A stretch of DNA of 64,000 bases from Saccharopolyspora erythraea NRRL 2338 (GTDB taxonomy: Bacteria; Actinomycetota; Actinomycetes; Mycobacteriales; Pseudonocardiaceae): NCBI RefSeq assembly GCF_000062885.1, contig NC_009142.1, forward strand, positions 5,507,584-5,571,583, in the 5' to 3' direction. This document shows positions 27,886 to 37,632 of the stretch, piece by piece; the stretch's first letter is position 1; each line of letters opens with the position of its first letter. The notes beneath the pieces were generated by a model. That model had not been told where the DNA came from, ran no database searches, and saw only the letters and a program-made list of their open reading frames with translations. The position numbers were made by a program, and so were the translations under genes.

Positions 27886-29367
27886 CATCCGCCTGGCTGG
27901 CCGAATCCCCAGCCGCCCTGGACGAGGGCCGCTTCCACCTGGCGCTGACCACGGTGGCGCCGACGGCCGGGGCCACCTTCGGGCGATTCGCGCGGATACT
28001 GCCACCGTCGATCGCGACGCGGCTCGCGGACATCGTCGAGTGGTCCGCGGATGCCGATGCGATCCACGCTCAGGTCACCTTCCCGCCCGATATGGCGCGC
28101 AACGGCAACGTCGTCGAAGTCCCGCAATGGCTGCCGCGGATGATCTCGATCGCGACCTACACCGACGACCCGACATCGCTCGAACCGGACGACTTGGCCG
28201 TGTGCGCGGACTCCCGCCGCCTGTTCGTGGTGGAACGCGACACGGGGCGAGAAGTGCGGCCGAGTACCTTCCACAAGCTCAACTCCCGCGTCCGTGCTCC
28301 GAACCTGGCCCGGTTTCTGCAGGACGTCGCGGCCACCGAGGCCGATGCGGCGGGCGGGTGGGCCTGGGGTGCGGCCGAGAATCTCCCGTTCTTGCCTCGA
28401 CTGCGCTGGGGACGCATCGTGCTGTCCCCGGCCCGGTGGCTGGCACCGGAGGCGCTGCGAGAGAGCCACAGCCCGTTCGTCGAGTGGCGGGACCGGGTAC
28501 AGGCCTGGCGCGCGCACTGGGCCGTGCCGCGCACAGTACTGCTCACCGCAACGCCACGACGAGGTGCTCACCGACCACCTGCCGCAGCTGCTCACATGCC
28601 TTCCCGAGACGGTCGATCGATGGTTCTTCCTGCGGTACCGGGATCCCCACCCGCATCTGCGGCTGCGCTTGCACGGCCCTGCCCGGGAACTCCAGGATGA
28701 GGTCCTGGCCCGATTGCGCGCGTGGACCGAACGGGTGCGCGGGCTCGGTCTGGTCCAGCGACTGGCGCTGGACACCTACCGGCCAGAATGGGAGCGCTAT
28801 GGCGGCCCGCCGGCGATGGCAGCCGACGAGCGCGTGTTCCACGCCGACAGCCTGGCGGTGCTCACGCAGCTGAAGCTCCAGCGGTCGGGGAAGCTCCCCG
28901 TCGAGCCGCTCCTGATGGCGGCCGCCGGAGTCGTCGACCTGAGCTCCAGGTTTTGCGCGCAGGCCGCTACCGCAGGCATCACCAATGCCGCGCTGCTCGG
29001 CAACTGGGAGGACTGGATACTGCGCACGTTCGCCAAAGACGAGCATCACGTGGCATTTCAGCACCGCCGTGGGCAGGCACAGCACCTCATCACGCCGCCG
29101 GACTGGGCGCAGCTGCGGACATACCCGGGCAGCAGCACACTCTTCGGGATGTGGCAGCAGCGGGCGGTCGCGGTACGCGACTACGTGCACGCCCTGGCCG
29201 ATCCCGAGGCGCGTCGGTGGTCGGATCCGTCCACCGTGCTCCAATCGGTGCTGCACATGCACCACAACCGGTTCCTGGGCACCGACCGGAACACCGAACG
29301 CGACTCCTACGCGATCGCCCGCGGCATCGTGCAAGCCGAGGTGGATCGCCGCAGGAACGCACGATGA
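27886..29367 (+). pseudogene. Truncated and frameshifted lantibiotic dehydratase (LanB)
   Basis: The plus strand has the C-terminal part of the LanB glutamylation domain (LALTTVAPTAGATFGRFARI, CADSRRLFVVERDTGREV, LPFLPRLRWGRIVLSPARW). After a shift near 28555 it has a full elimination (SpaB_C / thiopeptide-type) domain: RHDEVLTDHLPQLLTCLP, WFFLRYRDPHPHLRLRLHG, LALDTYRPEWERYGGP, and the ending VLHMHHNRFLGTDRNTER. The N-terminal several hundred residues were lost at the IS3 junction. LanB dehydrates Ser/Thr in lanthipeptide precursors, but this copy cannot work as a whole. Confidence 0.8.
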
Positions 29368-30507
29368 CGGCCCGCATCGGGCAGGAGACGCAACAGCGGG
29401 CGCGTGCCGTGGTCGCCGACGTGGCCGAGGCGCTCGCCGACCCCGACCACGTGGAGCACGTCGCCACGGCCGCACGCAGCCCGACATCCCGCCAGCCGCC
29501 GTGGCACCGGCATTCCCTGGGGGAAGGCTCGGCCGGGATCGTGTTGCTGTTCGCCGAACTCTCCCATGTCGATCAGCGGCACCGGAACATCGCGCACGCC
29601 TACCTCTCAATCGCCGCGCGGGAACCCCTCCGTGGCGCTGGCGGCCTGTTCCAGGGGCCCGTGGCCCTAGCCATGGGCAGCCAGTGCGGCCCGACGCAGC
29701 AGCCAGGACTACACAGGGCTGCTCCGCGTGACCGACGAGCTCGTGACCCGGCACGTGGCCGAGCTGCTCGCGCGGGAACGTGCCCGACTCGACGCCGGCA
29801 TACCCGGAGCGCCGATCCGGGCCTACGACGTCATCTCCGGGGCCAGCGGTATCGGGCGGTATCTCCTGCTGCATCCTCGGCATCACACGCTGCTGCGCCA
29901 CCTCCTCGCCTACCTGGTGCGCCTGACCGCCCCCGTTGCGGCACACGGTGTGACCGTGCCGGGATGGTGGGTGTCCACCGTGCCGAACCCGGCACGGCCA
30001 CACGACTTCCCGTGCGGACGCCTCAACCTCGGCCTGGCCCACGGCATCTGCGGCCCCATGACGCTGCTGGCTTTCGCCCGGCAAGCCGGCATCCGCGTCC
30101 CCGGCGACGACGAAGCCATCGCCAGCATCGCCGAAGAGCTGCTCACCTACCAAGACGAACGCGGACAATGGCCGGGCACCGTTGCACTGGAGGACATCGT
30201 TCTCGACGGTGAGAACGATCCCGTCGAGCCGGGACTCTGCCATGGACGAGCCGGCGCGCTGCACCTCACCTCCGTGCTGGCCCACGACACCGGTGACGCT
30301 CGGCTGGTGGCGCAGCTTCCCCGGCTCGCCGAGCGCGTGCTGGACCTTCCCACCCCGGAGCACCCGTTTCGGTTCGCTAGGGAGAACACCTCGTCGCGGC
30401 CCCGCCTGGGGTTCCTCGATGGTGCAGCGGGCATCGCCCTGGCCTTGCACCGCTACGCGGACGGACCACAGCGCACGATCTGGGAAGCGGCTCTGATGGT
30501 GTGCTGA
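29364..30507 (+). pseudogene. Frameshifted LanC-like lanthionine cyclase
   Basis: The ATG at 29364 overlaps the LanB stop and opens a LanC-like protein (QPPWHRHSLGEGSAGIVLLF, GGLFQGPVALAM). A shift near 29690 moves it to the frame with SSQDYTGLLRVTDELVTRHV, YDVISGASGIGRYLL, NLGLAHGICGPMTLLA and EPGLCHGRAGALHL, ending GFLDGAAGIALALHRYA. The segment that should carry the first zinc cysteine (SWCYGTPG region, about 50 residues) is absent between EDIVLDG and the CHG motif. LanC needs that ligand to form lanthionine rings, so the gene is dead by two lesions. Confidence 0.8.
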
Positions 30508-30529
30508 TCCACTCGCGGCGGCGTTGGCA

Positions 30530-31217
30530 TGTGGATCCGGACGGGGTCTCGACGGCGGCCCAAGCCGAGTGCCAGTCGAAGCGGGCACGGAGGAGGCGTA
30601 CACGATTGAGATCCACGTGAAGTCGAAGTCGATCACCAACCGTGTGCGGGAGAAGCCGCAGGTACCGTTCCGCTGGCCGGCGGCTGAACAGCGGCACCGC
30701 CCACCCGTTCCAGCGGTCGACGGGATTGACCCGGGCGGGGAACCGCTCGTCACGGTCGTCGTCGTAGATGTCGATGTAGACCAGACCGTTGTCGAGCAAC
30801 GGTGTGTCCTGGTCCTCGGGGCTGACGATCAGGTCGGTGTTGCAGTGCCGGACAACGGTGCCGACCGGGAGGTCACCAGCGATTTCCGCCATGTGGTGTG
30901 CGGACTTGTGTGCGTTGGCGTGAAGTTCAGCTTCGCTGTATACGGTGTCGAGCTCGGAGGAGAGCTTGTGCGTAGAACGCGTCTCGGTACTGCTGGAAGG
31001 TGAGTTCGCGCTCAGCGACGACGGTTGTCGTGGTGGCTTTGCCGGAGTCGAGTCCTTGGAAGGCACGGCTGTCGCCGCACCGGTCGTCCGGGTGGTTCAG
31101 GTCGAGGTCGCAGGTCGGTGCGAAGTCGACCAATTCGCCTTCGGCGGTGTGGTGGACGTCGTTGTCACGGTTGCCCTGGGCACGGGCGGTGGCGACGAGC
31201 ACGGTGAATGTCGGCAC
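30530..31217 (-). pseudogene. Hypothetical accessory-region gene (DUF7715-like), frameshifted
   Basis: From a GTG at 31217 the minus strand reads PTFTVLVATARAQGNRDNDV, HTAEGELVDFAP and SGKATTTTVVAERELT, which resembles small proteins of mobile regions annotated as DUF7715. A shift near 30970 leads to SAHHMAEIAGDLPVGTVVRH and a further natural-looking stretch (NGLVYIDIYDDDRDERF). The function is unknown. The family name is from memory and should be checked. Confidence 0.45.
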
Positions 31218-31603
31218 GCCGCGGGGATGCCGACCGAAGCCGAGCACATCGGCGCATTCAAGTCGGCGGCGTGCGCGCAGGCCGAGTACTGGCTCGGCAC
31301 CGGCGAGGAGTCGGCACCGCCGGCCAGTGGTCGAACGTCACGATCGGCTCGTTCAGCCTCTGCCGCGCCAAGGACGTCGCCGACAGCCCGACAAGTTGCG
31401 CACCCGCGAGACCGTGATCCGACCGCTGCGCCTGGTTGGCCTGCTGCGCGGCACCGTCGTGTGCCCGTAACCGGAGATCGCGCACACAGCATCGACGGCA
31501 CTTACACGTTCGGATGTCGATCAATCCGATGACACAGAGCGCGGGACCCAGTCCAACGGACCATGGTCAACTGTCTCCAACGTTCACCGAAGGGAGAGTT
31601 TCG

Positions 31604-31798
31604 ATGCGCTGGCGTTCGTGGGTGGTCGCGATCGTGACGGCGGCTGGACTGGGGCTGCTGGGCAGTGGCATCGCCACCGCCCAAAATATGAGTGGCAAAT
31701 ACATCGGCGGAGAATTGAACGAGCTTGCCGATGCACCAATCGACGTCCTCCTCGACAAGATCGAGTCGACTACCAGGTCAGCTACAGAGGTTGAATGA
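31604..31798 (+). pseudogene. Gene for a small secreted protein, cut by IS630
   Basis: From ATG 31604 (GAAGGGAG site) the frame gives a signal peptide, MRWRSWVVAIVTAAGLGLLG then SGIATAQ, and a short mature part (GKYIGGELNELADAPIDVLL). The last residues are coded by the inverted repeat of an IS630 element that begins near 31785. If the element is removed at its TA target, the frame can continue on the right side to 33117, giving a protein of about 112 residues. The function is unknown. Confidence 0.6.
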
Positions 31799-32954
31799 TC
31801 AAGATTAGGGCGGCTCCGGTTCGAGGGTGAGGCCGGTTTGGGCGAGGAAGCCGGTGAGCAGGTGGGGCCGGTACTGGATGCGTTTGAGTCGGTTGCGTAC
31901 GACAGTGGCGAGGTGATCGACGTTGGTGACGGCGAGGTTGCCGAGGCTGCGTTTGACGTGGGACCAGACGCTTTCGGTGGGGTTGAGGTCGGGGGCGTAG
32001 GCCGGGAGCTGGATGACGTGGAGCCAGTCCCGGCTGGCGATCCGCTGCCGCATCGCGGCGCTGATATGGGTGTTCAGGTTGTCCCAGACAACCACGATCG
32101 GGGCCTTGAGATACTGGTGGGCGGCATCCAGCTGGGCGGCGTAGTCGGTTTCGGCGAAGCTGCGGCGTTCGCCCTTGCGAGCACGGTGGACCTTGACCCG
32201 ATACAACAAGTGTGGACGTTTTCCGGGGCGGACGCAGAACAGACCGGCGACCGAGACACGACCGGATCCCTTGCCTGACACCGGAATCACCGGGGTGTGG
32301 CCGCGTGGTGCCCAGGTCCGTGCTTTCGGCGGCCGCAGCGTGTGACCTGTCTCGTCCTCGAAGCAGATCCACGCACCACGCTCGGCCGCTAGATTTTTGC
32401 TTGCCGCCACACCTCCTCGCGCCACGTGGCGATGGTGTCTTCGTCGCGTTCGATCGGGCGATGCGCGGGCATCTGCGGGCTGAATCCCATGCGGTGCAAC
32501 AACATCGAGGCTCCGCGCAGGGTGTAGTTGACCCGGAACAGTCGAGCGATCAGATCAGCCACCCGCGCCAGGGTCCACCGCTGATCTTCGGTGTAGCCGT
32601 GTGCAGCGGGGCCTTCTCGCAGCGCGGCGGCCAGCCGGTCCTGCTGCTTGGGCGAAAGCCGACATTCGGTCCCCGAGGGCCCCTTGGACACCAGCCCGCT
32701 TCCCCGCCTGAGAGCCACCGCCGCCGCCACACATACACAGCGTTGTGCGACACCCGCAATCGCTTGGCGATCTCCGGAACCGGTACGTCCTGAGCGAACA
32801 ACTTCGCCGCTTGCAACCGAACCGCCTCACGCCGGGCACGACCCTCAGCTGTGAGCCCACCACCATCGGGATACCGCACCCGAACCAGATACCGCATCCA
32901 TCAGCCGCCGTCAGCCCGACACGCCGTGATCAAACCCCGACAGTTCAACCTCTG
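31785..32954. mobile_element. IS630-family insertion sequence
   Basis: The inverted repeats include CAGAGGTTGAA (from 31785) and its complement ending at 32954, and both copies extend outward through AGCTA. The element is flanked by TA on both sides, the target of this family. The transposase is on the minus strand and needs two frame changes. Length is about 1170 bases, normal for IS630. Confidence 0.8.
31805..32897 (-). pseudogene. IS630-family transposase in three frames
   Basis: N-terminal helix-turn-helix DVPVPEIAKRLRVSHNAVYV (frame from 32897), then after a shift near 32700 the winged segment GYTEDQRWTLARVADLIARL. After another shift near 32400 comes the DDE core with CFEDETGHTLRPPKARTWAP, VVVWDNLNTHIS and YAPDLNPTESVWSHVKR. 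The second shift, at an A-rich run (VWRQAKI/KNLAAER), is at the place where many IS630 elements use programmed frameshifting. The first is not expected, so this copy is probably inactive. Confidence 0.8.
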
Positions 32955-32956
32955 TA

Positions 32957-33117
32957 GCTAGCATTGGTGGTGGTGAGGACCCGCAACCACAGGTGCGGGG
33001 CCTCACCGCATCCTCCGCCCAGTTCGGCCTGGCCGCGCTACGACGGCTGGCGGTATCGGCGATACAACCCGTGCGAGGCATCAGGCAGCATTTGTTGCTC
33101 TCCACTGTGATCGCCTG
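32957..33117 (+). pseudogene. Possible 3' part of the secreted-protein gene
   Basis: After the IS630 element the frame ASIGGGEDPQPQVRGLTASS, ending HLLLSTVIA and a TGA at 33117, is the only open one and could be the continuation of the gene started at 31604. The join depends on which bases belong to the element: one reading keeps the frame open, another gives an immediate stop. Confidence 0.35.
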
Positions 33118-33148
33118 ATTCCTCATAGCCCCTCGCAGCGGAAAGGGT

Positions 33149-33478
33149 GTGTGCATTTTGATCGGCATCCCCGCGTTCGTGCTCGCCCAAGCCGGGCAGA
33201 ACGTCACCATCGAGTCCTTCGGAGGCAGCGGCGCCTACGGCGACGTGTTCGGCGCGCCCGCCACCGTGCGGGCCCGTTGTCGACGCGACGTGGCGCCTGG
33301 TGCGCAACGACGCCGGCACCGAGGTGATCAGCGAAACCTCGTCTTACTCCCATCTGTCCACAGTGGTACCGACTGGCTCGCGGGTCGCCCTGCCGTGGCG
33401 CTCGATCGTCATCCGTGCGTCCCCGCAATGACGGCGGCCGACTGCCCTTCCCTCGCGCTGGAAGTGGTGTTGACCTGA
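33149..33478 (+). pseudogene. Phage head-tail connector-like remnant
   Basis: The frame begins FVLAQAGQNVTIESFGGSGA and continues YGDVFGAPATVRAR. After a shift near 33275 it reads TWRLVRNDAGTEVISETSSY and VPTGSRVALPW. This order (anti-parallel barrel start, RLVRN...GTEV, VPxGSRVxLP) is that of small phage head closure/connector proteins. It overlaps the next phage-like gene by one base in a TGATG arrangement, as in phage operons. Confidence 0.5.
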
Positions 33479-33795
33479 TGGCCATGACCGTCAAGACGAA
33501 ATGGAACGGCGAGCGTGTCACCGGCCGTGCCCGCGTCGGCGCGGTGGAAGGGCTACGGCTTGCTGCCGAACACGTCCTCGGCGTGTCCCTTCAACTGGTG
33601 CCGCTGGGGAAGAGTCCAGGAACGTGTCCGGGCATCACTGCAGGCCTTTGTTCGGCGAAGCTGTCGGCAGGGGCCGCGAGCACGAGGTCATACGGGCTTG
33701 GCCATATCGGTGTCCTTTCGTGGGTGGTGGAGGTGCCAGCGAGTGAATTCATGACGCAGGTCAGGCCCGCGCCGGAAGAAGTCGGAGGGGCATGA
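33478..33795 (+). pseudogene. HK97 gp10-type phage protein remnant
   Basis: The frame from ATG 33478 gives MAMTVKTKWNGERVTGRARV then GAVEGLRLAAEHVLGVS, which resembles the N-terminal helix of HK97 gp10-like tail-completion proteins. Homology is lost after about 45 residues where a frameshift follows (LVPLGKS). Together with the upstream connector remnant it marks a prophage scrap. No integrase, terminase or capsid gene was found nearby. Confidence 0.45.
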
Positions 33796-33815
33796 CTGCG
33801 GTGGGGACGCGGCGA

Positions 33816-34379
33816 TCAGTCGATGCGCACCAGGCGGCGGCAGCGTCGCGCGGCGTGGACGACGCCGCACTCTTCGAGGGTGGTGTCGTTCCATCGCTCG
33901 AATCGGGCGGTGTTCTTGCGGCGCGCGCACTGGCACCACGAGTCGGTGCGGAGCCGGGATGTGGTGTCTTCGGTGAGGGTGAATCGAGTGGCGGGTGTGC
34001 CGGAGAGGTGGAACTGGTCGTCGAACGGGACGACGTTGAGGTAGGTGTCCCGGTCGGGGGTGCCGGCGGTGGTCTGTTCGGCTCGGCGGAGCCGGGCGTT
34101 GATCTGCTCGAGGGGAGAAGACCGGAAGCGAGCGGGCCTCGCATCTCCCACCACGGTCTCGATCCCGGGGAAGAGCAAGGCAGTCTGATACCCGATTCGT
34201 TGCTGAGAGCCACAGGACAGGTACACGAACGCCGAGATGAAACGCCTCGGGGGTTGTCGTGGCTGGTCGGACACCCCAGCCAGGGATATGGGCCTTTTGT
34301 CCGTTGTGATGCGCGGGGGAGCACCCTGAGGCTGGTTGTGTCGTCTAGTGGACTTTGGGGTTCGAAATGGCTGAGTCAT
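33816..34379 (-). CDS. Hypothetical protein
   Basis: A 187-residue frame on the minus strand starts MTQPFRTPKSTRRHNQPQGA, with GGGAAG seven bases before the ATG. The C-terminal half looks like real coding sequence (YLNVVPFDDQFHLSGTPATR, WCQCARRKNTARFERWND, VVHAARRCRRLVRID), with several Cys and Arg. I recognise no family. It lies between phage scraps and the lectin-metalloprotease gene, in an accessory region. Confidence 0.4.
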   Translation of the reverse strand: MTQPFRTPKSTRRHNQPQGAPPRITTDKRPISLAGVSDQPRQPPRRFISAFVYLSCGSQQRIGYQTALLFPGIETVVGDARPARFRSSPLEQINARLRRAEQTTAGTPDRDTYLNVVPFDDQFHLSGTPATRFTLTEDTTSRLRTDSWCQCARRKNTARFERWNDTTLEECGVVHAARRCRRLVRID

Positions 34380-34605
34380 CGAAACTTCCCACGCTGGGCA
34401 CCTAAGTGCCGCTCGGCTTTGCGGGAGCAGTACCAGCACTAGCTGCGCCCGTGCCACCGTGCCTGGATCGAGTCCGGGAAAGCGCACCGGAGGACATCAG
34501 TCGTGTGTGCCGACGGTTCCCTGTTCACCCTGGCAGTTTGACCTCTGCTGACGGCGCTACTTCGACACTACTTCGCCAAGATCTCACGGAGGGAATGGTT
34601 GCATC

Positions 34606-37461
34606 ATGGCTGGTGACATCCCTGTATCCGAGTCAATCGTCGTGGGGCCCATGGGTGTGGACCTTCCTCCCCAGCTCATGCCGCCCGACGAGAGCGACGA
34701 AGCGCAAGAGGGTGAGACACCCCGAGTCTTGCACCGTTACGGACCTCGCGTCGCGGTTGTTCTAGACCCGGAGGAGCGGGCGGAGGAGCCCGACCGAATA
34801 GCGCTGTTACCGAATGGCGGCGTAACCGGTGCCGCTCCCGCTGTTTCGACCATGGACCATGACGACCTGGATGAGACTGGTCGATTGGGCTTGAACGCCT
34901 TGGCGATGCGAAGCTCCGACGAGTACGCCGACCGCAAGGCCAGCCGCCCGCGAGAAGGACAGCCCTGGGACGCAGAGGGACTGGAAGGCCCGACGGCGCT
35001 GGGGCACGAAGACGGGGCTGGCACAGCCGTGGAGGCGCCGCCCGGGCCGTCAGCAGCGGACCGTGCTGCGGTCCTGGGGCTCCCGGAGCTTCGCGAAGAC
35101 AGCAGGGCGGTCATCTTTCCCCCGTCGGCAACGTCTGGACGCTTGGCCGGCACCGTGGGCGTCGGCCTCGTGATCGTCGATGGACCGACCGCTGCAACGA
35201 AGTTCACACTTACCGAGATGGCTGAGGTCGTGGCGGAGGTTCAGAATGGCCTGACTTGGCTGGCAACGCAGAGCCCCGGAGCACCTCTGACGTTCTCGCA
35301 CGAGATAAAAGCCGTCAGCGTTACTGCGGACCCCTTACCGCTCGTAGGTCTCAAAGCCAAACACAGCAAGAAGGTCCTCGAGGTTAAAGATTCCTCGATC
35401 ACTGATGGCGCCCAGATTGTCCAAAGTGATGACGATGGCGGGCACAATCAGCACTTCAGCATGGAACCGGTCGGGGATGGCTATGTCCGGTTTGTTGCCG
35501 AGCAGAGCAACAAGGTCCTCGATGTCAAGGATGCGTCCACCGCTAATGGCGCGCTCCTGACCCAAAGGTCATGGCACGGCGGCGACAACCAGAGGTTCCG
35601 CGTGGAGGACCAAGGGAACGGAGATATGAGGATCACCGCGAAGCACAGCGGAAAGGTCCTCGACGTCGAGGGGATCTCGACTGCCGACGGCGCGAGGCTC
35701 CAGCAATGGGACTGGCTCGGTGGCGACAACCAAAGGTTTCTCATCGACCTTCGCGGCGATGAGCGTGAGGCGCGATGGCGGGATCCGGCGGTTGCCGCTC
35801 TCGGCCACCAGGGGAACTGGAACGGCGTACACGATTACGTTCAGGCCTTGCGCCGTCGCCTCGGCACCGAGTGGGCTTACTGCGTCTTCTTTACCAAGTA
35901 TCCTCTCTGGCACTTCGCGTACGCTGGCGTCCCTGGCGGCCCACGTGTCGTGATGGATTACAACAATGGCGATTGGGGGCCCAGCAATATCGACCGGGTG
36001 TTCGCCCATGAGACCGGTCATATCTTCGGCTGTCCGGACGAGTACCGGGAGGGCAGCAATGAGAAATGCGGAGGTATTCATGGGTACTGGCGGACGCCCA
36101 ACGACAATTTCGACGGGGGCTGCGTCCCCGGCGGCGGCGTCGCCTGTTTGATGCGAAAAAACACCTGGGCGACCTGTGAATACACTGCGTCTCACCTGGG
36201 ATGGACATCGCCATGGGCCCTCGGCACAGCGCTCATCTCCAAGCACAGCGGCAAGGCGCTGCATGTCAAACCCCCGGGCTCCAACGGTACCCGGATTACC
36301 CAGCAGGCCTGGGACGATGGCATCTACCAGCGTTTCCGCTTCGACCCTCTCGGTGACGGTTACTACCGGATCGCCAATCATATGAACGGCAAGGTCCTCG
36401 ACGTCGACGCGGGCTCGACCGCCGACGGCGCCAGGATCGTCGCCTGGTCGTGGCACGGCGGTGACAACCAGCGGTTCCGGCTCGAGCCGCTGGGAAACGG
36501 CGAAGTTCGCCTCGTCGCCAAACACAGCGGCAAGGCCCTCGACGTACACAACGCGTCTACCGCCGACGGCGGGGAGATCGTGCAATGGTCGTGGCACGGT
36601 GGCGCCAACCAACGCTTCCACATGCGTGGTGTGCCGATATTCGTGGGCCACAGCGGAAAGGTGCTCGACGTCAAGGACGGGTCTACCGTGAATGGCGCTC
36701 TGCTTACCCAGTGGGATCACCACGGAGGCAATAATCAGCTCTTCCGCGCAGAGCCACTCGGTAATTATGCACTCCCGAACACCCAGTACCGTCTGGTCGC
36801 CGAGCATAGCGGGAAGGTACTCACCATCGCTAATGGGTCCATCGGCGATGGTTCGAATGTTGTCCAGTGGGACTGGTATGGCGGCAACGAGCAGCGGTTC
36901 CGGATCGAGCCAACTACCGACGGACGTGTTCGGATCGTTGCCTCCCACAGCGGAAAAGCCCTCAGCGTCAAGGACGCGGCTACCGCCAACGGCGCCCAAA
37001 TAGTTCAGATGTCAGCACACGGGGGTGCCAACCAGGCATTCCGATTGCTCGGCGCACGGATCACGGCCAAGCACAGCGGACGGGCTCTGGACATCGAAGG
37101 CAATCTCATGACGGACAGGGCGCGACTTACCCAGTGGGACTGGCACGGCGGCAACAACCAACGCTTCCGACTCGAGCCACTCGGGGACGTCGGCACCTAT
37201 CGAATCGTTGTGGAGAGCAATGGCCGCGTTCTCGATGTGCTTAACGCGTCCACCGACGATGGTGCTACTGTCGTACAATTTCCGTGGCATGGTGGCAGTC
37301 ACCAACGATTCCGCCTCCAGCCACTCGGCGATGGCTACCACCGAATCGTGGCAGTCCACAGTGGCAAGGTCCTGGAGGTCCAGAACTCGTCGACCGCCAA
37401 TGGCGCGCTCGTGACCCAACGGGCATGGCACGGAGGAGACAACCAACGATTCAGGCTGTGA
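34606..37461 (+). CDS. Lectin-repeat protein with embedded metzincin metalloprotease
   Basis: The product is 951 residues long. Residues 1-245 are acidic and unassigned. Three ricin-type beta-trefoil repeats follow (about 248-385; pattern HSGKVLDVxxxSTADGA ... WHGGDNQRFR), then a protease domain (about 390-545), then nine more repeats to the C-terminus. The protease has HETGHIFGCPDEY at about 468, matching HExxHxxGxxD with an Asp third ligand as in snapalysin (M7), and a Met-turn-like VACLMRKN; six Cys in and after it could form disulfides. No signal peptide or membrane helix is seen, which is odd for a glycan-binding protease. An SD-like GGAGGG lies 12-17 bases before the ATG. It likely degrades a protein on glycan-rich surfaces; the export route is unknown. 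Confidence 0.85.
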   Translation: MAGDIPVSESIVVGPMGVDLPPQLMPPDESDEAQEGETPRVLHRYGPRVAVVLDPEERAEEPDRIALLPNGGVTGAAPAVSTMDHDDLDETGRLGLNALAMRSSDEYADRKASRPREGQPWDAEGLEGPTALGHEDGAGTAVEAPPGPSAADRAAVLGLPELREDSRAVIFPPSATSGRLAGTVGVGLVIVDGPTAATKFTLTEMAEVVAEVQNGLTWLATQSPGAPLTFSHEIKAVSVTADPLPLVGLKAKHSKKVLEVKDSSITDGAQIVQSDDDGGHNQHFSMEPVGDGYVRFVAEQSNKVLDVKDASTANGALLTQRSWHGGDNQRFRVEDQGNGDMRITAKHSGKVLDVEGISTADGARLQQWDWLGGDNQRFLIDLRGDEREARWRDPAVAALGHQGNWNGVHDYVQALRRRLGTEWAYCVFFTKYPLWHFAYAGVPGGPRVVMDYNNGDWGPSNIDRVFAHETGHIFGCPDEYREGSNEKCGGIHGYWRTPNDNFDGGCVPGGGVACLMRKNTWATCEYTASHLGWTSPWALGTALISKHSGKALHVKPPGSNGTRITQQAWDDGIYQRFRFDPLGDGYYRIANHMNGKVLDVDAGSTADGARIVAWSWHGGDNQRFRLEPLGNGEVRLVAKHSGKALDVHNASTADGGEIVQWSWHGGANQRFHMRGVPIFVGHSGKVLDVKDGSTVNGALLTQWDHHGGNNQLFRAEPLGNYALPNTQYRLVAEHSGKVLTIANGSIGDGSNVVQWDWYGGNEQRFRIEPTTDGRVRIVASHSGKALSVKDAATANGAQIVQMSAHGGANQAFRLLGARITAKHSGRALDIEGNLMTDRARLTQWDWHGGNNQRFRLEPLGDVGTYRIVVESNGRVLDVLNASTDDGATVVQFPWHGGSHQRFRLQPLGDGYHRIVAVHSGKVLEVQNSSTANGALVTQRAWHGGDNQRFRL

Positions 37462-37632
37462 AGCGCTCGTATAGACGACTTCTCGTGCTGGAAGGTCACG
37501 AGAGTCGAGGGGAAAGATGGCTACGTCGTCCGGTTGGAATGAACTTGGTGGCAGCGGAAGAACAAAGTCGAATCCTTCCGCCGTAACTTCCAATGGCGCG
37601 CCGTTCTGTGTGGTTCGGGGTACTCAGTTCCT

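Noticed and set aside
28543-30753. A 736-residue minus-strand open frame across the LanB/LanC remnants
   Set aside because: The opposite strand has clear LanB and LanC homology; the antisense translation shows no domain.
35569-36999. A 476-residue minus-strand open frame
   Set aside because: It is antisense to the lectin repeats and only looks repetitive because they are.
35350-37440. Possible DNA tandem-repeat array
   Set aside because: The periodicity of about 140 bases is explained by the ricin-type repeats of one protein; the repeats differ at DNA level and are interrupted by the protease domain.
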